A stretch of DNA of 64,000 bases from Adineta steineri (GCA_905250115.1 CAJNOI010000183.1:1-64000); one strand, 5' to 3'; shown: positions 41,197 through 54,871, numbered from the stretch's first letter. Numbers and translations: made by a program. Notes: generated from the letters alone by a model not told the origin.

Positions 41197-44100
41197 ATGT
41201 CTTCGTTAAAAGAATACTTTCTGAACTTAAATTTATTTGCACCATCATCCGATTCCAATGAACAAGAAAATGATCAACAACGTCTATGGAATATTATTGG
41301 TACACGAATATATATTATACTTATCATATTTATTCTTTTTATTATTGGTCTCATTTTATTATTACTTGAACAAACGACGATGGTTACTATACCAAATCCA
41401 ACAAAAGATCAGTTTGAACGTCTGCCTATCAATGCAAAATGTTCATGTTCTCATATTTCTATTCCATATGAGAAATTTATGTCAGTGAAACCAAGTTTTC
41501 ATCAAGTTTGTTCAAGTGATTTTATTACTGATCGATGGCTAAATGCAATTGCTTCGAGAGCGAATACAACTTATTTTGCTTTTCGAGACTTTCGACGTTT
41601 TGGTAATGCACAATTTCAAGCACTTGCTGCTTATTGTCGTTTGTCAGAATCATATACTAATCAAAGTGTTAGTGTTATTTTGCAAAATACATTGCTAAGT
41701 TCACAAATCTTATCCGAAGCATATCTGCGGTCACTCATCAATACAACAATTGAACAGTTCAAACTAAAAACACCAAATACTTTTAATCTTCAACTAAAAT
41801 TAATCATAGAAATGATAATCGCCAGTAACTTAATACCTGCAGTACAAACTAGCATCTATTTCACACAGATAAACGAGCAACTTATTCTTTTTGAACATCG
41901 TTACCGACGAACGAATGATTCTACGTGTCTTTGTAAACTAAACAATTGCGATCAAATAGAGTCAGGCATTGTCAATATGTTTAGAAGACCGAGTATAGGT
42001 GATACCATGAATAGTTTGACATGGTCTATACCAGGAATGTCAACAGGTTGTTTCCCAGGATTTACACTTCTATCATCGACACTTGAATGTTTCTACAATC
42101 AAACATGTGTAAACAAACTGATTACATATTTTCCAACAAGTGACAACTTCAGTGCGATGATTATAAATAATAAAAGTTTATATAAACCAACATCAACTGT
42201 CCAATCAATAATTGATGAATTAATGATAGAAAATTGGACAATGAATATTTTTTATGATAAATATTATTCAGAATGTGCACCATCTTCATGTACTTATTTG
42301 AAAATTACTCGACGAGATTTTGTTCATGTCTTAAAAAAATTGATTAGTTTATTGTCTAGTTTGACATTAATATTGGGATTAATAATTCCGTTTGTTATTG
42401 GATTCGTTATGAAACGACGAGATCGAACACCAAAATCACGAATTTCTTGTAAGTAGAAATTGCTATCAATGAGAAAGTAAAAAAGTAACAAATTAGTAAT
42501 TAAGAATAGAATAGAAAAAAAGAAAAAGATAAAAGAACGAAAATAAGCACAAGTCAAGCATGGAAACAAATAGATGATTTTAGTTATTCCCTCGACTGTG
42601 ATGAGGGTCATATGAAAAAAAATAGCTAGTCTGCCTATGTGTATGTTTGTGGCAGATCAAAGATTAAAAAAACATCTAGTTCTAAATAATTGGGTTTGGG
42701 TGAAAATGAGCTGGGTGAATGGAGCAGGCTGGCTGCCATAGAGTGGGTGTGGGTAAAGATGAGCTGGGTGGGTGGAATAGGGTGGATGTGGGTGTAGATG
42801 GTGAATGAATGTGGCTCGGTGTAGGTGTGTATTTTGTTCTTATTCATCACCGAAACCGATATCCACATTCAAGCCCTCATCCATACCCACTCCCATACTC
42901 ACAAAGTCGAGGGTGAAGTGAGTCGAGATGACGAATATTACTTGTGACAATAGTTAAAAGAAATTGATTTTGTATATTTTGATAAAATAATATTATATTT
43001 TTTCTCTTAATATTTAGTCAAAAATCGTTTATATCAATTTAAAGAAAATATTCAAAAGAAATTAATTGAATTGAATATTTTCAAACAATCTTCTAATACA
43101 GATCGACAAACGAAATTTCAACGTTATGCAACACGATTGTATATATTTTTACTGATTGGTTCAATGATAATTATAACTATTTATGTATTTTTACAAAAAT
43201 CAATTCAATCAAAAACAATTTTTTATCCTACTGAATCTCAGTTTTCTCAACTTCAAGAAAAATATCCTCGATCACTTTCATGTCCATGCAGTTCAATATT
43301 AATATCTTATTCAAATTTTACAACAATTCAACCGCAATATCATCAATTATGTCAAAGTGATCTCATTTCTGAAAGATGGATTAATTACATGAAGGGAAGC
43401 ATCGAAGGAAAGTCTCTACTTACTTTTGATTATCGAATAATTTCTACTGCTTATTTTCAATTATTATCACTATTATGTGAACAAGCTAAAGAAACTATTG
43501 CTAATGCACTTGACATTTTTCTCAGAACAGAACTCGTTAGTTCACAAGCTCTTGCAAAAGAATCGTTTAAAAATCTAATAGATTCATCGATTGAAGATTG
43601 GAAATTAACAACGACAAATACTTTTAAAAGAACTATTCGATTAATTCAACAAATTTATCAAGGAAATCAATTGATTAGTGATTTATATACCAATTATATT
43701 ATGGTAGATGGAAATTCAGAAATATATCTAAGCTCACAAACACACCAAGGATGTAATTGTATTTTATCTTCATCCTGTGATTCTACTGTTGAAATTTATC
43801 GTACAAATCGAGGGGGGGGGCTATACTTTGAAGATCCTTATCCAGTTTCGAATATTTTTTATGGTTGTTATTCAATTCAATCATTATTTGGATCAACATT
43901 AGAATGTTTTTATAATCTATCATGTATGTTAACAGTTGATGAATATATACGTTCTCTAGTATCTTTTAACTTTTCTGCTCTTGATCAAAATTTAAATCAA
44001 CCAAATGAAACAATCACAATGATTACTGATCAGTTAATGGTTGATAAATGGTTATCAAATATTTCTTTTTCATCATATTATGAAAAATGTTTACCATTAT

Positions 44101-45398
44101 CATGTACATATCAATATAATGATCGAAATAATCTTTTTATTAGTATTACAACTATTATAAGTATTTTTGGTGGTTTATCACTTGCATTGAAACTTTTAAT
44201 TATGATTAGTTTGAAATTTATTGATAAAGTTTGTTCAAATAATTTCTTTCATTTAATTTCATTCAATTTTATTAAGCAAATCTTTATCTGTCATACCGAA
44301 AATCAAATCATTCATCGATTACATGTGATTTTAGTTATTGGAATTCTTACTACACTTTGTATGTTTTCTACTTTTACTCCTCGTGTAATTACTATTCAAG
44401 CGAATAAACCTTCATTAAAAATCTATAAAGATTTATATAAAGAACATAATGATACATTGGAATGTCCATGTTCAAAATTATCAATGAAATATAAATCATT
44501 TTTAACTTTAACAACTCGTTTTCATGAGATGTGCTCAAGTGAATTTATTACAGATCGATGGCTTTCATATTTATATGAGAAAAGAGACAATGATAAACGA
44601 CATTCACCATATGATTTTTATAATTCAGCGGTTGGACAATTTAAACTACTTTTATCATTTTGTAATTTATCAAACGAAACAGTTTCTGAATCAATTCTTC
44701 AATTGGGAACAACAGATTTAATTAATAATCAACTTTTATCAGAATATATCTTAAATAATCGAATTCAGATGTTTATTAATGAATTTCAACAAACCATATC
44801 ACAACCATTTGCCAATAGTATTTCATTAATTCGTGAAACAATTAGCAGTAATATGTTCATGACTTTATATCTAAGTAATTGGGAACTTGAACGTGTAGAT
44901 CCAGCCTTGCAAGAACTGGTTATTCATGTGTTTCCCTTAAATTATAATGGATGTAGTTGTTCATCATCGTCTGAATGCGTTAGTTCATCTCGTGGAATGT
45001 TAATTGGTTGTTATCCACTTGAATCAATATTTCAAACAACATTAGAATGTTTTTATAATCAATCATGTATTGATTCAACAAATAATTTCAAATCAATAAA
45101 TATTTCATCATTAGAAACAAGTCGTTTTTTATTAACTCAAACAATTGAATCAGTTGTCAATGAATTAATGCTTGAAGAATTCAAATTTGAAATAAATTAT
45201 ACAAATTATTTTGATCAATGTTCACCAGCGTTATGTATTTATTCATATGTTGATAAAAGGAATGCTACTGAAGGAATATTAATATTAATTGGTTTATATG
45301 GTGGTTTAGTTATTATTTGTCGATTAATTGCTATTATTATTGTCAAAGCAATGTGTCGGACAAATAATAGAATTAATCCGACTACAAATGTATCTTAA
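41197..45398 (+). CDS. three-module multi-pass membrane protein, 1210 aa
   Basis: Two exons, 41197-42448 and 43018-45398, joined in phase by a GTAAGT...TTTAG intron of 569 nt; the total is exactly 1211 codons. Exon 1 alone would end ISCK-stop by reading into the intron. The protein is three tandem units, each about 380-400 residues: a TM helix, a Cys-containing extracellular domain with N-glycosylation sites, and another TM helix. Every unit repeats CxCS near its start, then FHQVCSSDFITDRW or a variant, STLECFYNQTC in the middle and CxPxxCxY before the second helix. About six TM segments in total. I do not recognise the family; receptor, channel or adhesion roles are all open. The intron contains an expanded telomere-like element. 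In the block absent from copy A. Confidence 0.8.
42690..42900. repeat. expanded telomere-like element inside an intron
   Basis: TTGGGTTTGGGTGAAAATG, GAGTGGGTGTGGGTAAAG and GGGTGGATGTGGGTGTAG make a long G-rich arm with a GATGAGCTGGGTG subrepeat. A short C-rich arm follows (ATCCACATTCAAGCCCTCAT then CCATACCCACTCCCATACTC). It lies wholly in the 42449-43017 intron, so it is spliced out if transcribed. Confidence 0.75.
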
Positions 45399-45546
45399 AT
45401 AAACAAAGATTTTTTTGCTTTTCATTTCTATTCATATTAATCACGCTTTATGCTTATTAAATAAATAAAAATAAAACTTAACATATTCATTTTTTCTTCA
45501 ATATCCAAACTCGATTTACTTACGAGGAAACCTCATCAACTGTCCG

Positions 45547-46085
45547 ATCGCTTTTTTTAATAAAAGCTATTGGGATACAGGTTATCAATCATGCTGATTC
45601 CAAATATGAGCATGATAAATACCCTTAGGCCTTTATAGAGTGGTTTTCTAAAAAACCGGTTTCCAGAAACCACATACTTTTTACTAAGTGTTGTTTTTTA
45701 TTCGCTTAGATTATAGAACATATAGAATTATCTATGAAACAACAGCACTTTCTGTTTCAAATATAGTATTCTAGAAAATACAGCCAAGTAAATCTATAAA
45801 ACAGGTGCACACCATAACAACTTAATACCAAGATACAAAAGTTTATATTGTTTTCCTTGGAGTTCATTTTTACAAAACAAGAAAAACTGCCATTTCATAA
45901 GCACTTCGATATGCTCTATAATCTGAGTGAATAAAAAACAACATTTAGTAGAAAGTATGTGGTTTTTAGAAACCGATTTCCTAGAAAAACCGTCCTCTAA
46001 AAGCCTAAGAGCATTTTTCATGCTCATATTCAGAATCAGCATGGTAGATAATCTCTATTGCAATGGTTTCTATTAAAAACGCTAT
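45547..46085. mobile_element. long-TIR non-autonomous element, about 540 bp
   Basis: Starts ATCGCTTTTTTTAATAAAAG and ends with the complement (CTATTAAAAACGCTAT). Arms of about 150 bp are inverted relative to each other (AGCTATTGGGATACAGGTTATC at one end, GATAATCTCTATTGCAATGG at the other). Paired inner words such as AAAACCGGTTTCCAGAAACC and its partner GGTTTTTAGAAACCGATTTC are also visible. No coding frame. Same family as 11644 and 50445. Confidence 0.75.
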
Positions 46086-46121
46086 TTGATAGTTATGAGG
46101 TCCCTCGTAAGTCGAAAATCC

Positions 46122-46177
46122 AGGATGTGGGTGTCCCTTGTTAATTTAAAAAGAACACCCACATCCGTATCCTCAAG
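46122..46177. repeat. telomere-like hairpin at end of contig-B-specific block
   Basis: AGGATGTGGGTG, loop TCCCTTGTTAATTTAAAAAG, CACCCACATCCGTATCCTCA. Positional partner of 16575-16640. Confidence 0.8.
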
Positions 46178-46238
46178 ATGATTTCTGTAATTTTCTGTAG
46201 GTCGGTTCAGATGAATCTCACGACAACTACCAATTACA

Positions 46239-47865
46239 AAGATCAGGACAACCACGAAGCGTTAACATAGAAACACTGAGAATCAAGAAGAAAACATCAT
46301 TTGAAGGCAATTCTAGTAATGTCTAAAAATTCTCTATTTAGTACTAAGAAGAACTAAGAATTTTAGTTTTGTTAACGAGTAAACAAAAATATACTCAGAC
46401 GAAGTAAAAATTGTTAGTTTACATAATTTTGTAGTTAGCTAATAGAAATATATTAATCTATATATTAAAGATAAATAAATAAACAGAATAGATTTCTATT
46501 GAAATAAAAAGAATTTTATCAACAATGCTCAGATATAAACGAAATCAAATATTAACATATAGTTTTTCTTTTCATTAGAGAAAAAAACTTATTTCCACAG
46601 GAATAGAAAAAATATAGAATTTGTTTTAGTGTTATGACTAATTAATAGACAACAGCATTTCTCTGAAAGAAGAAAGAATTTATTTTTTTTAAAGAAAAAT
46701 ATCCAGACCAACCAATAATAGAATTGACGTTTATCTCTTATGAACTGTACTTTTAGAGAAAAAAAAGAGAAAAGGACAAGTCATTTTATAAAATAAGACG
46801 TGTTGATAAAATAAAGAAAATAATATCGTATGTATGTTTTATTTTATAGAAATATCTTGACTTTTGTAAGAAGACAACTGTTGTTTATTGAATCAATTCA
46901 TTATAGATTATTTCAATTTCATTTAAGTTTTAAAAAGGTAAGTTTTCAAATAATTGCGAATAAATTTGAAGTTATAAACAAGTTTATTTTTCAATACATT
47001 TTTAAATCTCTCCTTGATTTTTACTACATAAACTATCTTTTTATTCATATGATTCCAATGCATAAGTCTCTTGAGCTGTATTTATGAATATTCACTCGAT
47101 ATCTCATTTTTTTGACATCGGAAAATTTAATTTTAGTACTAGTCATTACTTAGTTGAAGCGAACTAAAAGGACATTTTTTTTATCACTAATTACGTCGTT
47201 TACCTGGCTGTTTTTTAATATTTTTCTATCATTGTGAGTTAAAACGATACAGCAAAGGAGAAATTTTAATTCCCTACAGATGTCCGTATAGAAAATGGCT
47301 ACATCGCGCAATAATATACCATCTGTTATTGTGACTTTTTATTTTTATAAATGTACTTTTTTGAGTATGTGTAAAACCAGAACCTCAATTTTCTTAAACA
47401 TTTATCTATATTTTACATTTGATATAGTCGTTTGTTGCAATACAAATAAAAAAACTTTCTTCTCCTTCTTCTTTTTTTTTACATTCTGTTTTCTGATGAA
47501 TAACTAAATAAAAGAAATATCTTCAACAGTAGCCATATGTTGTCTTATTCTGTAAAATTTTATTTGTTTTAATAGAATATTTATCACGAATGTAAAGATA
47601 CAAAATTAGGTTAGAATTTCTGTTTGCAAACTAAACAAAAATGAAAAATAATTCTCTACTGATAGATCTATATTACATATTTTCATTTGGTTAAGATTGA
47701 TAAGATTAAATTCCGATTGTTTGAAAATTCATAAGAATATTATCATAGTATTAAATAAAATATTATGTTTTTTACTTGTCTCATTATTCTATTCTACTAA
47801 CGCTTCTTTGTTTAATTTTATAGAGAAAATATTACTAAGAAGATTTAATTTAGATATTAATCATT
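46239..47865. other. upstream region of NHL copy B
   Basis: Conserved with 14903-16574. The frame at 46830-47087 (MYVLFYRNILTFVRRQLLFI) is the partner of 15781-15990, with a GTAAGT donor after the LSFKK codons. Its coding status is unclear. Confidence 0.4.
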
Positions 47866-50800
47866 ATGGTTGACATATATTTGAAATATATTTCGATAAA
47901 ATTAATTGTGATTATTACTACGTAAGAAATATTATATTTACTTTATTAGATTATATAGTAAAAATAATTTTTGTTAGATTTTTAATTGACAAAAGCTCAG
48001 CTTTGTCTATTTGTCCAACGGCTGTTTGGGCAACAAAAGGGACCACAGTAGCTGGTTCGCAAAACGGCTATTCTGGTTCTATATTGAACCGACTTATTCA
48101 ACCAACTATTGTTATTGTCGACAATAGCAGTAATATTTATGTGGCTGATGGTGGAAATTTTCGTATATTACTATTTCCACCAGGTTCAACTCAATCAACT
48201 TCAGGTACACTGATAATCAATGGTAGCTCTGGTACTGAACTTGATCAATTCGGAACGAGTAAGTATACAATTATTTTATTGATATTTTCATTGCAGTTTT
48301 TCGATTTATTCTAGTGGATGGTATGAGTATAGATACGAATGGTAATATTTATATATTGGATGGAACTTTATCACGTGTAACAAAATGGACACCAGGATCT
48401 ACGAGCGGTATTCTTGTAGCTGGTGGTGCTCCTTTCGTTGATTATTATGATGGACATATGGATAACATAAGTGGACCTGGTGGAATATTTATGGCACCTG
48501 AATCATCGTTTATTTGGATTGCTGATACAAACAATAGCAGAATTGTCAAATATGTAAATTCATCTACAGCATTAACAGTCTGCGGTAGTTATGGTACAAA
48601 CCCCGATCAATTTAATTATCCATTAGGATTATTCATCGATACAACTGCTGGAAATACACTTTATGTAGTAGATAGTGGAAATCATAGGATACAGAGATGG
48701 CTTTCAGGTGCAACTAGCGGAACAACGGTAGCCGGAATAACTAGTTACTATGGTGATAGACTCGATCAACTGTGGGATCCAACAGCAATACTTGTCGATA
48801 ATAATCAGAATATGTATATTGTGGACTCGAGCAATTCACGAATTCTCAAATGGAAAGTAGGTGCAAGTTCTGGAATGATCATCGCTGGTAATGAACCATT
48901 CGGGGGACAAACGTCAAGTCAGCTTTGGTATCCAAATAGTATTAGCTTCAGTTCGAATGGAACACTTTATGTTGCTGATACTGAAAATAATCGTACACAA
49001 AGATTTTCTATTTCTTGCCGTAAGATTTGTTTAAGATTAACAATTTTATATAAATATATCCATATTCTTTGTTTTACTATAGCGACAAATATATCAACTA
49101 CAACTGTTTCATCAGTAACTACAACGAGTAAGTATCATATTATGTTAAGTAGAATAGACATTCATTTTAATATGAATCTTTTCTATTTTTTACTGATTTT
49201 GAGATAGCATTTAACATAAATAAATGAGTCATAGAAGTTTTCGTATCAAAAAAATTCAGTAAGCAGTTATATAACTTGAACACTAAAAATAAGATAGATG
49301 CAGTTTAAATAACGTTTTTTTGTTTTTTACTAGTACCTATTTCGACTACAAATTGTTCAATGACTATTTGGGCAGAGAATGCAACAACAATTGCTGGTTC
49401 ACCTATAGGTATTGCAGGTCTTACTTCAACATTGCTAAGTTATCCAATGGACGTCAGGGTTGATGCCAATGATTCGATTTATGTCATTGATTACGATGCA
49501 TACTATCGTCTGCAAATTTTTTATCCAGGTAGTCTATCAGGAATAACAATCATTAACGCTTCGTTTGGCACAGATCTCAATCAATTCTCTAGCAGTAAAT
49601 AATCTAAGATACTTTATATATAATCTATGTTTTCTTTAATTTAGTGGATGCTCTTTATATAGACATGAGCGGTAATTTCTATATACTTGATAGCGATAAC
49701 TCTCGTATTACAAAATGGGGTCCAGGCGCATCAACAGGTATACTTGTAGCCGGTGGTAATGGAATAGGCAGTTCTCTCGACAAAGTAGATGGTCCTACTG
49801 ACTTTTTTGTTGAGCCCAATACATCCTCTATTTGGATTTGTGATTCAAACAATCATCGGATTGTAAAATGGATGAATGCATCGACTGGAGAACTTAGTGC
49901 AAGAGGGAATGGTCAGGGTACAAAAGCTAATCAATTTGATACTCCATTGGGATTATTCGTTGACACATCTGCTTCGAATACACTTTATGTAGCAGACACA
50001 AATAATTGTCGAATCCAACAATGGCTTTATGGAGCAAGTAGTGGAAAAACAGTGGCTGGAAAATCATCGGGTACGTGTGGTAGTACACTTAATCTACTTT
50101 CTTATCCAGATGCTTTGATTATGGACACGAATGGAACAATGTACATCGTGGATAATGGAAATAGTCGAATTGTTTTATGGTTGTTAGGAGCTACATCAGG
50201 CAGAGTCATTGCTGGTACGGGTATCGCTGGAGTATTACCAGATCAATTAAATGATCCTTATACTGTCAGACTTGATTCAACTGGAGCAGTTATTGTCACT
50301 GACACCGATAACAGTCGTATTCAAAAGTTTCCTGTTGTTTGCTGTAAGTTTAATAGAAAATTATTTTATTTAATTAACTTTTATAAGATACGTATATTTG
50401 AAGTGTAAAGATATGTCTGATGTGAAAACGTTACCAACTGCATAATCGTTGTTTTTTGATAAAAGCTATTGGGTTAGAGATTATTCACTATGCTGATTTT
50501 GAATTTAACCATGAACAAATCCCTCACGTCTTCACCGGAAGGTTTTCTTGAAAATCGCTTTCAAAAATAACAAATATTTTTCTAACTATTATTTTTTATC
50601 CTCTCAGATTATATAGTATATTGAATTGTCTGTAAAAAAACAACAACTATTTCTGTTTTTAATAGAATCTTCGAGATAATACAGTCATGTGAATCCATAT
50701 AACAAGTGCTCACCATAATCACTTAATATCAAAATGAAAGATAGGAAAAACTGTCGTTTTAAAGACAATTCAATACGCTTTTATATAATCTGATCAGATA

Positions 50801-52562
50801 AAAAACAACAACTAGTAAAAACTTTGTTATTGTTGAACTAAATTTTGAATTAGCATAATGAATAACCTCTAATTAAATAGCTTCCATTGAAAAAGCGATC
50901 TTTAAAATAAATATTTCTTGTTTAGTATTTACTTATTAATTGCAAAATGATCTAAATAAAAAAATAAGTTTTTATTTAAGTAATAGGATTCTGTATCTAT
51001 GATAGATCTCATATTTATTAGAGAAAGATATAATTTTAATTAAAATATATGTATAGAACTAATATCTTTTGTTTTTGTCTGGAAATATTGTTATCTAATA
51101 ATATAATTGGAAAAAAAGTCAAGATTAGAAAGATATTCTTCATAATCATTTCAGATTTTAACCAACAATTTAATAGGAATGAAGAAAAAAAGAATTTTAT
51201 TCATAATTTATTTCATATTTTCTAGCGCCAAATATGATAATATCATCGACAGCATCAACATCATCATTATCATCATCAATAACAACAACAACATCAATTG
51301 ATTTTACATTACAAAGTGAGATGAAACACATTGGATTATAAAAATATCTAAATTATATGATTATGTGTTTTTGTTGTAGACACGACAATGACTGACTCAT
51401 CTACTACGAGTAGCCTTTCAACACCAGCCAGTAAGTAGAAAATTATTTGAAATGAAGTGACTATAAAGAAAAGTTTATATGAAAAATAAAAAATGCAAGC
51501 TTCACATATGTTAAGTTGTACCGCATATAGAATGATCACAGCTTTCAAGTATAATATAAAGTTATTTATTATTAGTACGCATTCAATAATTGATCCAATA
51601 ATGTTTATTTTCAGTAAAGAAAAACTCCGAAATAGTTTAGAAAAAAAAAGTTATTTTTTAATGTAAAGGTTTTGAATAAAACTATAGAAATAGTATAAAT
51701 ACAGATAAATAATATTTTAGTAAATCGATGTCTCTGTATTTCTGAACAGATGAAACTCGGAAAGTTTTTTTTTCAATTGAACCAAAAGAATATATTAACA
51801 ATTTTTTTGATATTCCAGGGTATCGATTTACAATACGTAAATAACTGGTGGCAAATATCATTTCATTCTATTTTGAGAACTTCTCTTTAATATTTTATAA
51901 GAAAAAAAAAATTTCATTAAGAAGTTTCTAGTGTCTTCTACTCTATTTAATATTATTATACTCAATAATACAAATAGTATGAAAAAACATAAGAATTCGA
52001 TTTCGGATCTTTTAAATAAGATGAAATTCTTATAAAACCTCGGCAATATGCAAAAGATTTAATTAATAACTTGACTAAAAAGAAAATTAAAAATTTGTCA
52101 GTACAAAAGATTATAGAAATGTAAAATTATAATCTATGTGAAACACAAACAAAATTATCCAGTTTTTCTTCTTCAACAATGTTTTATACATATTTATATA
52201 AATAAATAAATCATAATCAAATCGCGAATTAGAAATTTTAGAATACTAGTATTACAGAAGATCAATAATTGAAGATATTTATCATATGTAAATATAATCT
52301 TTTTTCTGTATCAGATAATTCAACAACTATACTATCGGCTTCAACACCAATCGCAGATTCTTCTACAGTATCAACAACAGTTTTAATGTCAACAATGATC
52401 ACTACATTACAAGCGAATAGTTTAACTAATACAACAACACAATTATCATCAGGAATGGATTCAGACTCTGAATCATCAGATAACTCAGCTCCAGCTCTTA
52501 ATTTGAATTCAAAATTATTTGCATTATTATTTTGTGCTTTTATGATTTATATAAACAATTAA
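47866..52562 (+). CDS. secreted NHL-repeat beta-propeller protein with Ser/Thr stalk, copy B
   Basis: Exons 47866-47921, 47978-48258, 48315-49019, 49083-49127, 49334-49594, 49645-50343, 51226-51315, 51380-51430 and 52315-52562 sum to 812 codons with consistent GT-AG phases. Signal peptide in exon 1. Exons 2-3 hold the first NHL block (SICPTAVWATKGTTVAG, then NIYVADGGNFRILLF, NTLYVVDSGNHRIQRW, NMYIVDSSNSRILKW). Exon 4 is a Thr-rich hinge. Exons 5-6 repeat the arrangement (CSMTIWAENATTIAG, NTLYVADTNNCRIQQW). Exons 7-9 give a Ser/Thr-rich, probably O-glycosylated stalk and a C-terminal hydrophobic tail (LFALLFCAFMIYINN) fitting GPI attachment. The two blocks look like an internal duplication. 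Likely cell-surface binding protein; ligand unknown. Confidence 0.88.
50445..50899. mobile_element. long-TIR non-autonomous element in NHL intron 6, copy B
   Basis: Starts ATCGTTGTTTTTTGATAAAA and ends ATTGAAAAAGCGAT. Arms are inverted (GGGTTAGAGATTATTCACTA against GCATAATGAATAACCTCTAA). This copy lacks the SINE-like insertion found in copy A. Confidence 0.75.
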
Positions 52563-53454
52563 TTTTTCATTTTATTCATTGATTAATCTCTTTCTAATGC
52601 TTTCAATGTATTTATAATTCATTTGCTTTTTTGTCTAGTCAACAAACTAACCCTGCTTTAAATTCTATAATAATAAAATTTATTTAACCGTCAATACTAA
52701 GTCTACATTGATCGAATTAAATCTTCGGTTCATATATAACCCATCTAAACTTATTTTAATAATAATTTGAATCCTACTGCGAATAATATTTATATAAGAA
52801 TAACTTCAGTCAATGTGAATGAGAGAGAACAAGAGATTATATCATATTTTCATTCACCCACGCTATTAAATCCAGCGATACTGCTAGAGAACTCAATTTT
52901 GTATTTCGGAAGAAATCATCGAAACCGACATTTTAATCTTTTACTTGTTCTTATCTATACTCCTTTTAAATTGAACTTAAATTAATACAACGCAATGAAT
53001 TATTGAGTAATAAAACAAAAACTGAGAATATTTTTATATTACAGATGAATAATGAAGTAGTAAAAAAGATGATTATATTATCCTGTTGTCACTCTTAATT
53101 TCGTTCGTAATACTTTATATGCATACTTGACACTCAAGTGACATCATTCGGAAAGATTTTCAGAGGTATAATTTTTTTTTATTAAACTAAACTATTTGAC
53201 AAATACTATAAAAGAATTTATCTCCTATCGAATTTAAAGAGAAGAAAAAGAATGCAGTTGCAATTAATATTCCGAGATTTTTTTTATAACAAATACTTAT
53301 GTTCGATAAGTACTATAAGATAAAATTATTCATGAGAATATGCAAGTAGCTTGAAAAAATCTAAGTATTATACGACAATCATAATTCACTTTAGGATATA
53401 AAAGAATATATTTTTCAGATATTTAATTTTATTTCTCCATTTCTTTTTTCAAGG
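52563..53454. other. intergenic between NHL and astacin, copy B
   Basis: Matches 9001-9893. Only the TATA-like box at 53397 is recognised. Confidence 0.5.
53397..53404 (+). promoter_or_regulatory. TATA-like box of astacin copy B
   Basis: TATAAAAG, 51 nt upstream of the ATG at 53455; conserved with copy A. Confidence 0.5.
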
Positions 53455-54686
53455 ATGAAACTCTTTATTACTATTGTTAGTCTTTATGTAATTGGTCTTC
53501 AAGCAGTACCATTAGTTAAAGTAAGTCGCAATAATTAACTGATAGATTATATTATTAAAAATACTTATTTAGGAAAATTATGTTCGTAATCCAGAAGAAA
53601 TGGGTAAGTCTATCTTTTTGAGATTACTTCATTTTATAAATATCGAAATTTTGTTTTAGGTGGTCATTTTCAAGGTGATATGATTTTTCCTGATGATATA
53701 CCTGTAAATTTTTCTATATTTGAATATTTAATATGTATATCTTTTTTTTTATATAATAAAAAAAGCGTGGAGCAGCTCATAGACCAACATGGCAACGATG
53801 GCCGGGTGGTTTTATACCTTATGATATGACAGCATCTATTTGTTTGTATATTCTCATTCAATTTTTCTTAGTATGAAATGAATTTTTCTATTTAGCTTTT
53901 AATCACACTATACTCATTACAAATGCTATGAGAAGGATGGAAGAATTAACACAAGTAAATAATCGTCCATGTATACGATTTCGTCCAAAAACGGATCTAG
54001 ATTCAATATTTATCACGATAACAAATGGAAGTGGTTGCTCAGCTCATGTATTATTAAACTAAAATATTGTTATTTGAAACAAAAAAATTGAATTATTGTT
54101 TTCTTCTTAGGTTGGTTATCTTGAAGATTATACATTAAATCGTACTCTTACTTTAATGCATGCACCACCTTATACTTGTATGATAACTGGAATCATTCAA
54201 CATGAACTTCTTCATATATTAGGTAAATTATTTTCTAATAAAGTTATTCATTATTAATATTTAAATTTAAGGATTTTTTCATGAACAATCTCGTCCTGAT
54301 CGTGATGAATACGTTTCTATTCAATGGGCTAATATTATTAACGGTAACGAAACTTTTTTTGTTTTTAATTCAGTTATATAAAATAAAAATTATATACAAA
54401 TAAAATATAGGCACAGCATTCAATTTTGATAAATATACCGAAGAGGATATTGATACTCTGATGTTACCATATGATTATGGATCTGTCATGCATTACGAAG
54501 CAAATGCATTTACTGTTAATGGACAACCAACAATAATACCAACGAAAAATGCCACTGCATTTATTGGACAACGTGTTGGTATGAGTGAGATAGATGTTCT
54601 TGAAGTTCAGCGATATTATGGATGTCTTCCTACTCCAACAACAACAACTACCACCACTACTACAACCTCAACAACAACAACAACAA

Positions 54687-54735
<49 letters not shown>

Positions 54736-54871
54736 TACTAGTGTTACATCTTCAATGACCACTGCAAAATCGATTAGTACAAATCTCCTTCCAGGAAAAG
54801 CTCTGGCAATTTTACTATGCGGTGTTGTTTTTTGGTGGGACTCTTTCTTCTATCAATTAAATAATTTGTAA
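53455..54871 (+). CDS. astacin (M12A) metalloprotease, secreted, copy B
   Basis: Eight exons: 53455-53520, 53573-53603, 53660-53703, about 53766-53841, 53896-54047, 54111-54222, 54272-54343 and 54411-54871, giving about 337 aa; introns are 49-68 nt. Order: signal peptide (MKLFITIVSLYVIGLQA), short propeptide (NYVRNPEEMGGHFQGDM), mature start (RGAAHRPTWQRWPGG), zinc motif HELLHILGFFHEQSRPDRD, Met-turn SVMHY, Thr-rich stalk with two or three runs of Thr, hydrophobic C-terminus. All catalytic residues present. The Thr stalk differs in run structure from copy A (136 against 138 codons for the last-exon frame), reflecting ACA/ACG microsatellite slippage. Confidence 0.92.

Noticed and set aside
41237..41488. 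Overlapping frame inside the three-module membrane protein gene
   Set aside because: Shadow of the long frame, which has repeated conserved motifs.
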